The position numbers and the translations under genes were made by a program. A stretch of 64,000 nt of DNA from Bog-473 sp963791455 (GTDB lineage: Bacteria; Actinomycetota; Acidimicrobiia; Acidimicrobiales; RAAP-2): assembly GCA_963791455.1 (NCBI GenBank), contig CAWBSM010000004.1, forward strand, positions 62,001 through 126,000, read 5' to 3'. The notes under the pieces are model-generated. The model searched no databases. It was not told where the DNA came from and saw only the letters and a list, made by a program, of their open reading frames with translations. This document shows, one piece after another, positions 41,136 to 47,654 of this stretch (its first letter is position 1; each line of letters opens with the position of its first letter).

Positions 41136-42031
41136 CCACCGCTCCCGTGCTCGCAGCCGACGTCGGCGGCACCCAGATGCGCGCCGCCTTGGTGGACGCT
41201 CACGGCACCGTGCTGCTGCGGAAATCGGCTCCCACGCCGGGGCACAAGGCCGTACCAGGGGCGCTGATCGACCTCATCGGCGCGGTCGGGGCCGAGCGAG
41301 CCTACGGCGCGGCGTCGCACGCAGTGGTCGGACTTCCCGGTGGCGTCGACTACGAGACCGGACGGCTCCTGTGGGCGCCGCATCTGCCCGAACAATGGCT
41401 GGCGATGCTCACTCGCGAAGAGCTGACGTGCCGGATCGGCATCCCGGTCAACGTCGCCAACGACGCCGACCTGGCGGCGGTGGGAGAGGCCACGTTCGGT
41501 TCCGGCGCACACGGGACCGACGTGGCGTTTCTCACGATCTCGACCGGCATCGGGGCGGGCGTCGTCAACAGTGGTCGGCTCCTACGGGCGCGACGCTCGC
41601 TGGCTGAGGTGGGCCACACCGTCATCGACTGGCTCGCCTGGCAAGAAGGGCGCCCCAGCACGCTCGAAGAGCTGGGATCGGGCACCGCACTGGCGCGCCT
41701 GGCCGGCCAGGCGGGTCTCGGGAGCGTCGGCGCCCGCCAAGTGGAGGCGGCGGCGCAGGCCGGCGATCCGAGGGCCATGGGGATCTGGCGGGGTGCCATC
41801 GCCGCCTGTGCGGTCGGGGTCGACAACCTGGTCATGTCGTTCCTCCCGGACACGGTGGTCGTCGGGGGCGGCCTGGGGCGGAGGGACGATTTCTTCGAAC
41901 CGGTGCGTGACCTGGTCATGAGCCGTCCGGAGCATCATCGGGCCGATTTCGCGGTGGTGCGGTCGTCCCTGGGCGACGACGCCGGGCTGGCCGGAGCGGC
42001 GGCATGGGAAGCAGCCACCGCACCCCTCTGA
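41132..42031 (+). CDS. ROK-family sugar kinase-like protein, zinc motif missing
   Basis: 299 residues. ATP-binding D-V-G-G-T near 10-14, A-N-D-A-D near 110-114, and I-S-T-G-I-G-A-G-V near 135-143 are ROK marks. Where ROK proteins carry E-x-G-H and a C-G-C-x-G-C-x-E zinc site, the sequence has E-V-G-H-T-V-I-D-W-L-A-W-Q-E-G-R and no Cys. There is no N-terminal helix-turn-helix, so a kinase, not a NagC/XylR-type repressor, is expected. It precedes the sugar ABC genes, suggesting phosphorylation of the imported sugar. Confidence 0.82.
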   Translation: MTTAPVLAADVGGTQMRAALVDAHGTVLLRKSAPTPGHKAVPGALIDLIGAVGAERAYGAASHAVVGLPGGVDYETGRLLWAPHLPEQWLAMLTREELTCRIGIPVNVANDADLAAVGEATFGSGAHGTDVAFLTISTGIGAGVVNSGRLLRARRSLAEVGHTVIDWLAWQEGRPSTLEELGSGTALARLAGQAGLGSVGARQVEAAAQAGDPRAMGIWRGAIAACAVGVDNLVMSFLPDTVVVGGGLGRRDDFFEPVRDLVMSRPEHHRADFAVVRSSLGDDAGLAGAAAWEAATAPL

Positions 42032-42109
42032 GACGCCGACGGAGCCCTCGGAATTTCCGCTTGCTCCCGGCCCAGCAGCGGGGTTTGGCGCTCGGTATTG
42101 TTCTTGAAT

Positions 42110-42147
42110 CTGCAACAAAACTGCAATGGAACCACCCAATTGTGGGT
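42110..42147 (+). promoter_or_regulatory. Direct repeat and inverted repeat upstream of sugar-binding protein gene
   Basis: CTGCAA occurs at 42110-42115 and 42121-42126, exactly 11 bp apart, one helical turn. ACCCA-attg-TGGGT follows at 42134-42147. Both sit 80-118 nt before GTG 42228, near a possible TATTGT -10. They are candidate operators for sugar control. Confidence 0.4.
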
Positions 42148-42227
42148 AGTTCTTCAACGACCCATGCAGGTGCCGGGCAGCAGCAGGGGTCCGCTTGACC
42201 GGGCGACCCCAGACCAAAGGAGACAAT

Positions 42228-43424
42228 GTGCGATTCAGCAGAGCAGGCATGCTCGGGGGGCTCTCCCTCGCGGTGTCGTCGATGCTGGTCGGTGCGGTGT
42301 GCGGCGAGGCCTCGGCTTCGGTCCGCTCCACCGTCCCGTCCAACATCTCGACCACTTCGTTCAACAACAACTTCACCGTCATGAAGCAGTTCAAGAGTCT
42401 GGCTGCGGCCGGCAGGGGCAAGGTCGCAGCGATCTTGCCAGACACGGTGAGCTCGACCCGTTACGTCGAGTTCGACGCCCCGGACATCACGAAGGCTCTC
42501 ACGACGGCCGGACTCAGCTCGTCTGACTTCGTCGTGCAGAACGCACTCGGCAGTGACGCCACGCAGCTCACGGATGCGCAGACCGACATCTCGAACGGTG
42601 CCTCGGTTCTGCTGGTCGACCCGCTGGACTCCGGCGTGGGCGCGCAGATCGAGAGTTACGCCAAGACCCGTGGCGTCAAGGTGATCGACTACGACCGCCT
42701 CACGCTCGGCGGGAGCCGCTCCTACTACGTCAGCTTCAACAACGTGACGGTCGGCAAGGTCATGGGGCAGGGCCTCGTGAGCTGTGTCGCAGCCTGGCAC
42801 GTCTCGAAGCCACAGGTCGTCGTCATGCACGGCGCGGTGACGGACAACAACGCGACGCTGTTCGCGCAGGGTTATGACGGCGTGATCAACCCGTACTTCA
42901 AGTCGAAGAAGTGGACGGCGGTGGCGCACACGGCCGGTACATGGGACCCCCCGACGGCCGAAACCGAGTTTCAGGCCGTTTACACCGCGCACCCGAACAC
43001 CAACGCAGCGCTGATCCCCAACGACGAGACCGGGGCTCCGGTCATCACGTACCTGCAGTCCCTCCACGTGAAGCCGAAGACCTTCCCGACTACCGGGCAG
43101 GACGCCACGCTGACGGGACTGCAGAACGTCCTGTCGGGCTACCAGTGCGGCACGGTGTACAAGCCGATCTACCTCGAGGCGCAGGCCGCTGTCGCGCTCG
43201 CCATCTACCTGCGGGCGGGTAAGACGCCCCCGAAGTCCCTCGTGAACGGCAAGACCGAGGACACCAAGGCGAGCGTCAGCGTCCCGTCGGTTCTCGAAAC
43301 GCCCGAGTGGGTGACCACGAAGAACATGAACTCGACCATCATCAAGGACAACTTTGTGCCCGCGTCGCAGCTCTGCGCCGGCTCGTACGCGAGCGCGTGC
43401 TCGGCGGCGGGCATCACACCGTAA
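42228..43424 (+). CDS. xylF: Sugar ABC transporter substrate-binding protein (XylF-like)
   Basis: 398 residues from GTG 42228 with AAAGGAGA upstream. A Sec signal peptide (cleavage near A-S-A-S at 30-33) precedes a periplasmic-binding-protein fold. I-D-Y-D-R-L-T-L-G-G near 156-165 and S-Y-Y-V-S-F-N-N-V-T-V-G near 168-179 match XylF, and G-Q-D-A-T near 293 matches the hinge region of CUT2 binding proteins. Xylose is the likely ligand, but other pentoses are possible. It is first of a three-gene set and is separated from the ATPase by a strong hairpin. Confidence 0.85.
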   Translation: MRFSRAGMLGGLSLAVSSMLVGAVCGEASASVRSTVPSNISTTSFNNNFTVMKQFKSLAAAGRGKVAAILPDTVSSTRYVEFDAPDITKALTTAGLSSSDFVVQNALGSDATQLTDAQTDISNGASVLLVDPLDSGVGAQIESYAKTRGVKVIDYDRLTLGGSRSYYVSFNNVTVGKVMGQGLVSCVAAWHVSKPQVVVMHGAVTDNNATLFAQGYDGVINPYFKSKKWTAVAHTAGTWDPPTAETEFQAVYTAHPNTNAALIPNDETGAPVITYLQSLHVKPKTFPTTGQDATLTGLQNVLSGYQCGTVYKPIYLEAQAAVALAIYLRAGKTPPKSLVNGKTEDTKASVSVPSVLETPEWVTTKNMNSTIIKDNFVPASQLCAGSYASACSAAGITP

Positions 43425-43494
43425 GAGCCGTCGTGCGGCATTCCCGGTTGGGTGTTCCCCGACTGGGTAATGTCGACCCAGAGAGGTAGTCCCA

Positions 43495-43530
43495 GACAAA
43501 CCCCCGCCCGGATGCGGGCGGGGGTTTGTC
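43495..43530 (+). terminator. Perfect 16-bp hairpin between binding-protein and ATPase genes
   Basis: A 16-bp perfect stem (43495-43510 with 43515-43530) around a GATG loop. There is no T run after it, so it may be a partial terminator or an mRNA end-protecting hairpin that lets the binding protein be made in excess over the ATPase and permease. Confidence 0.75.
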
Positions 43531-43556
43531 CGTCGTCCGCCACAGGGGGTTCCGAC

Positions 43557-44321
43557 ATGACCGAGGGTGCGCCGCTGTTGGAACTGCGGGGCGTGAGCAA
43601 GGTCTTCGGGGCCGTGCGGGCCCTGAGTAACGTCAACCTGACCGTCGAAGCCGGCAGGGTCACCGCCTTGGTCGGTGACAACGGGGCCGGCAAGTCGACG
43701 GCCATCAAGACCGTCTCGGGTTTGTGGGAACCCACCGAGGGAGAGATCCTGTGGCAGGGAAAGCCGGTCCATCCGCACTCGCCCAACGACGCCGAAGCCC
43801 TCGGGATCACGACGATCTACCAGGATTTGGCGTTGTGCGACAACCTCGACATCGTGCAGAACATGTTTCTCGGCCACGAGAAGCTGCGCTTCGGCTTGCT
43901 CGACGAGGCCTCCATGGAGATCACGGCGCGCCAGACCCTGGCCGAACTGCATGTCACCACCGTCCGGTCCATTCGCCAACCCGTCGCATCGCTCTCGGGC
44001 GGCCAGCGCCAGTCGGTGGCCGTGGCGAAGGCGGTCATGTCGGAGGCGAAGCTCGTGATCATGGACGAGCCGACCGCCGCCCTCGGCGTGGCGCAGACGC
44101 GCGAGGTGCTCGATCTCATCCGGCGCCTGTCCCGCCAGGGCACCGCTGTCCTGCTCATATCGCACAACCTCACCGACGTCCTCCAAGTGGCCGACGAGAT
44201 CGCAGTGCTCTACCTCGGACAATTGGTCGTCCAAGGGCCTGCCGCGAGTTTCGACACCCAGGTCATCGTGGAGTACATGACGACCGGCGAGTCAGCGCGC
44301 AGCGCTTCCGCGACGGGATGA
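43557..44321 (+). CDS. Sugar ABC transporter ATPase, single-domain (XylG/FrcA-like)
   Basis: 254 residues, one nucleotide-binding domain: Walker A G-D-N-G-A-G-K-S-T near 39-47, Q-loop Y-Q-D-L, signature L-S-G-G-Q-R-Q near 145-151, Walker B L-V-I-M-D-E-P near 164-170 and H-loop S-H-N. CUT2 sugar transporters usually have a double-length ATPase of about 500 residues; this half-size form resembles FrcA and would act as a homodimer. ATG 43557 follows GGGGGTT. Permease starts 7 nt downstream. Confidence 0.85.
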   Translation: MTEGAPLLELRGVSKVFGAVRALSNVNLTVEAGRVTALVGDNGAGKSTAIKTVSGLWEPTEGEILWQGKPVHPHSPNDAEALGITTIYQDLALCDNLDIVQNMFLGHEKLRFGLLDEASMEITARQTLAELHVTTVRSIRQPVASLSGGQRQSVAVAKAVMSEAKLVIMDEPTAALGVAQTREVLDLIRRLSRQGTAVLLISHNLTDVLQVADEIAVLYLGQLVVQGPAASFDTQVIVEYMTTGESARSASATG

Positions 44322-44328
44322 CCGGACC

Positions 44329-45669
44329 ATGACCGACACGATCGACGAACCCTCGCCATCGAACGAGAGCCCGGCCGACCTCACGGCCGAGGCTGCCGAC
44401 AGCGCCCTCGATTCCCAGGCCCTCATGGTCCTGGCCCCTGACGTCCTGGCGGAATCGCTCGGCGACTATCTCCGCGCCTGGTGGCGCCGCCTCCGCGGTG
44501 GCGAGAGCGGGGCGCTCCCGATCATCGCCGGGCTGATCGTCATCTTCATCTTCTTCGACGTCCAGTCCAGCGCCTTCCTCACCGCCACCAACATCGTCAA
44601 CCTGTTCATCCAGGCCGCGTTCATCATCTTGCTGGGGATGGCCGAGCTCTACGCCCTCATCCTCAGCGAGATCGACCTCTCCGTCGCCTTCGTCGGCGCG
44701 GTCGGTACCGCCATCGCCCTCGCGCTCATGGGAGCACCTCAGAATTGGCCCTGGTGGGCGGCGATCATCGTCGGCCTGCTTGCGTGCGCCGTCATCGGCT
44801 TCTTCCAGGGAACGATCATCACCCGGCTCAGAATCCCGTCCTTCGTGGTGACGCTGGCCGGCCTGCTCGGTTGGCAGGGCGTTCTCATTTACGTCTTCGA
44901 CGTCGACAAGGGCGCCGTCGGCGGCGTGATCTCGATCTCCAACAACGTCGTCGACGACCTCGTCAGCGGCAACATGACGCCGGTGGCGGGCTGGGTCCTG
45001 CTCGTCGTCGTCGTCGCCCTCTTCGGAGTGACCTCGGTGTTCCGGACGGCGCGTCGCCGGTCCCAAGGGCTCAGCGCGCCGCCACTGAGCATCACGATCC
45101 TCACCATTGTCGCTGTAGCGTTCGCCGGGGGCGCCCTCGTCTATATCTGCAACCTGAACCGAGGCATCGCGGCGTCGCCGGTGCGCGGCGTCCCGTGGGC
45201 CATGCCGTTCGTCGTGCTGATCCTCGTGGCACAGTCGTTCCTCCTGTCGCGGACGAAGCTCGGTCGCTACTTCTACGCCATCGGCGCCAGTCCCGAAGCC
45301 GCCCGGCGCGCCGGCATCAACGTCACCATGGTCCGCACCATCGGGTTCATGCTTTGCAGCCTGACCGCCGGGTTGGCCGTCCTCGTCTACGCATCCCGGC
45401 TTGGCTCCTTCTCGGTGGGCTTCGACGGTGGCACGGAGGTCCTCTACGCGGTGGCCGCCGCGGTGATCGGCGGTGCCAGCCTGTTCGGCGGTTACGGCAA
45501 ACCGATCCACCCGCTGCTGGGGGGACTGGTGATCGCCACTCTGATCAACGGTCTTGCCCTCCTCAACATCAGTACGGCGGGCACCGACATCGCCACGGCC
45601 CTCGTCCTGCTCGTTGCGGTTGCGGTCGACGCGACGCTGCGACGACGCGGCCGTGCGGGCTCGTTCTGA
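44329..45669 (+). CDS. xylH: Sugar ABC transporter permease (XylH-like)
   Basis: 446 residues. A long acidic head (about 1-60) precedes about ten to eleven membrane spans. G-M-A-E-L-Y-A-L-I-L-S-E-I-D-L-S-V-A near 104-121 and the late G-G-A-S-L-F-G-G-Y-G near 383-392 are CUT2 permease marks, and the A-S-P-E-A-A-R-R-A-G-I-N EAA-type loop near 320 contacts the ATPase. With the XylF-like protein it forms a pentose-type importer. Confidence 0.85.
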   Translation: MTDTIDEPSPSNESPADLTAEAADSALDSQALMVLAPDVLAESLGDYLRAWWRRLRGGESGALPIIAGLIVIFIFFDVQSSAFLTATNIVNLFIQAAFIILLGMAELYALILSEIDLSVAFVGAVGTAIALALMGAPQNWPWWAAIIVGLLACAVIGFFQGTIITRLRIPSFVVTLAGLLGWQGVLIYVFDVDKGAVGGVISISNNVVDDLVSGNMTPVAGWVLLVVVVALFGVTSVFRTARRRSQGLSAPPLSITILTIVAVAFAGGALVYICNLNRGIAASPVRGVPWAMPFVVLILVAQSFLLSRTKLGRYFYAIGASPEAARRAGINVTMVRTIGFMLCSLTAGLAVLVYASRLGSFSVGFDGGTEVLYAVAAAVIGGASLFGGYGKPIHPLLGGLVIATLINGLALLNISTAGTDIATALVLLVAVAVDATLRRRGRAGSF

Positions 45670-45685
45670 GACCAACGCGCGAGCG

Positions 45686-47311
45686 GTGGCCGGCGATGTG
45701 AAGGGCACGGGGTGGCGGCTGCTCATCACGACGTGCGCCGTGGTCGCCCTGCTCTGTCTCGCGCCCGGAACCGCCGCTCGAGGTGCGACCACCACGTCGA
45801 CCACCGCGGCGCCGCCCGCGGCCGGCGCTTCGTGGACGGTGTACCACGGCAGCGCCGAGGGCACCGGCGTCGCGTCGACGGCGTCGTCGGTCAACCTCGC
45901 CGCGCCCGCCTGGACGTCGCCCGTCCTCGACGGCCGGCTCTACGGCGAACCGCTCGTCTCCGACGGTCGGGTCATCGTGGCCACCGAGAACGACACCGTC
46001 TACGCGCTCTCCGGCGCCACGGGTGCGGTCGAGTGGTCCACCCACCTGGGCACGCCCGTACCCTCCGGATCGCTTCCCTGCGGCAACATCTCGCCCACCG
46101 TCGGGATCACCGGCACGCCGGTGGTCGACGAGACCCGCTCAGAGGTCTTCGTGGTGGCCGACGAGCTGGTCAACGGGAACCCGGCCCACGAGCTGGTGGG
46201 GCTGGACACCGCAACCGGCAAGACGGAGCTGAGCCAGGACGTCGACCCGGTCGGTGCCACCCCGGCCAACAACCTCCAGCGCACGGGCCTGACGCTCGAC
46301 GCCGGCCGGGTCGTTTTCGGCTACGGAGGGAACTTCGGCGACTGCGCCACGTACCACGGGTGGGTCGTCTCCGTGCCCGAAACCGGGGGAACCCCCGCCG
46401 AATTCGCGGTCGACGCCGCCTCGGGAGAGAGCCAGGGCGCCATCTGGATGGGTGGCGCCGCCCCGGTGGTGGACGCGAACGGCAACATCTGGGTCGAAGC
46501 CGGCAACGGTTCGGTGTACTCGTCGAGCCACGCCTACGACGACAGTGACTCGGTGCTCGAGCTGTCACCGTCGCTCACGCTCCTCCAGTACTTCGCCCCC
46601 TCGACGTGGGCCGCCGACAACGCACGCGACCTGGACCTGTCCACCGCCCCCGCCCTGTTGGCCGACGGGCAGGTGGTGGCCGCGGGCAAGTCCCGCACCG
46701 TCTACCTGCTCAACGGCTCGAGCCTCGGCGGCATCGGGAGCCAGCAGGCGGCCATCGGCGGCGCGTGCGGCGACGACATCGCCGGTGGGGTCGCCGTGGT
46801 GGGCACGACCGTCTACCTGCCCTGCGTCCGGGGGACCATCGCGGTCCGAGCCTCGGCCTCTCCCCCTGGGCTCACCCTCTTGTGGAGCTCGTCGGTCGGC
46901 GGCGGCCCACCCATCGTCGCGGCCGGATTGGTCTGGACCATCGGCCAGGACGGTGTCCTCTACGGTCTCAACCCCACCACGGGTGTGGCGCAGGACCAGG
47001 CCCCAGTCGGCGCGCCGGCCAACGACTTTCCGACTCCGTCGGTGGACGACGGCGTCCTTCTGGCCCCCGCGGCCGACCACGTGGTGGCCTTCTCGGCCCC
47101 GTCGGCGGCCGCGCCCACGACCACGACCACGACGACCGCTCCCACCACGACCGTCCCGCGCGTCACCACGACGTCGCCCCCGGCGCACCAGGGCGGAAGC
47201 AGTCCGTGGGCGATCGTGGCAGTCGTGGTTGTCGCGCTGGCCCTCGCCGGCGTCCTGACTTGGTTCCTGCTGCGCCGCCGGCGTCGCGCGGGCGACCCCC
47301 GTTCTCAGTGA
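45686..47311 (+). CDS. Secreted, membrane-anchored PQQ-like beta-propeller protein
   Basis: 541 residues from GTG 45686 (45698 also possible). Signal peptide, Thr/Ala linker, then PQQ/WD-like repeats (N-D-T-V-Y-A-L-S-G-A-T-G-A-V-E-W near 105-120; D-G-V-L-Y-G-L-N-P-T-T-G near 424-435). A Thr-rich stalk is followed by a C-terminal membrane helix and R-R-R-R-R. This topology puts the propeller outside the cell, tethered at the C-terminus without an LPxTG motif. No catalytic residues for a PQQ dehydrogenase are evident; a binding or scaffold role is likely. Confidence 0.78.
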   Translation: MAGDVKGTGWRLLITTCAVVALLCLAPGTAARGATTTSTTAAPPAAGASWTVYHGSAEGTGVASTASSVNLAAPAWTSPVLDGRLYGEPLVSDGRVIVATENDTVYALSGATGAVEWSTHLGTPVPSGSLPCGNISPTVGITGTPVVDETRSEVFVVADELVNGNPAHELVGLDTATGKTELSQDVDPVGATPANNLQRTGLTLDAGRVVFGYGGNFGDCATYHGWVVSVPETGGTPAEFAVDAASGESQGAIWMGGAAPVVDANGNIWVEAGNGSVYSSSHAYDDSDSVLELSPSLTLLQYFAPSTWAADNARDLDLSTAPALLADGQVVAAGKSRTVYLLNGSSLGGIGSQQAAIGGACGDDIAGGVAVVGTTVYLPCVRGTIAVRASASPPGLTLLWSSSVGGGPPIVAAGLVWTIGQDGVLYGLNPTTGVAQDQAPVGAPANDFPTPSVDDGVLLAPAADHVVAFSAPSAAAPTTTTTTTAPTTTVPRVTTTSPPAHQGGSSPWAIVAVVVVALALAGVLTWFLLRRRRRAGDPRSQ

Positions 47312-47592
47312 GCGGTCAGCAGCACCTCGAGCACGGTACCCACCGCGGCCGCCACGAGCGAGATCGACACGATGACGGCGGTCACCTGGATCAACGGGCG
47401 GTGCAGCGGCTGCCACTCGCCGACATCGTCGAAGGCATCGAGGCCGAATTCGTCGGCGGCGTCCGACCCGCCGGGTTCTGCGTGCACGCGCTCGTCCAGC
47501 GGCCGCGGCTCTCGGGTCGCAAGGTACCCGATGAACGGTGCCAGGCCCTCCGGGAAGTGAGGCTGGGGCGGTCCGGGCAGATGGCCCTGCAT
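47305..47592 (-). CDS. Small C-terminal-anchored membrane protein
   Basis: 95 residues from ATG 47592: Pro-rich head (G-P-P-Q-P-H-F-P-E-G), acidic middle (S-D-A-A-D-E-F-G-L-D-A-F-D-D), and a C-terminal membrane helix (about 70-90). No family recognised. TAACGT lies exactly 8 nt before the ATG, supporting a leaderless transcript, and the gene is divergent from the sulfatase. Its 3' end overlaps the convergent propeller gene by 7 nt. Confidence 0.6.
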   Translation of the reverse strand: MQGHLPGPPQPHFPEGLAPFIGYLATREPRPLDERVHAEPGGSDAADEFGLDAFDDVGEWQPLHRPLIQVTAVIVSISLVAAAVGTVLEVLLTAH

Positions 47593-47600
47593 CGTCGGCC

Positions 47601-47646
47601 ACGTTAGCCCTGTGCACGGCACCGCGCGGGGCCGACGGTCTACCCT
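47601..47646. promoter_or_regulatory. Divergent leaderless -10 boxes (membrane protein / sulfatase)
   Basis: Minus strand TAACGT (47606-47601) is 8 nt before ATG 47592; plus strand TACCCT (47641-47646) is 8 nt before ATG 47655. Neither gene has a clear ribosome site. Identical spacing on both sides argues for two start-at-ATG transcripts. Confidence 0.45.
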
Positions 47647-47654
47647 CTCGGGCC

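Noticed and set aside
41916..44234. Very long open frame on the minus strand across the ROK and sugar ABC genes
   Set aside because: It lies antisense to genes with clear domains; its translation is rich in His, Asp, Arg and Gly without any motif, as expected from high-GC complementary strands.
45686..47311. True PQQ-dependent dehydrogenase
   Set aside because: The propeller-like repeats are present, but catalytic Asp/metal-site motifs and cofactor-binding signatures of the dehydrogenases are not seen.
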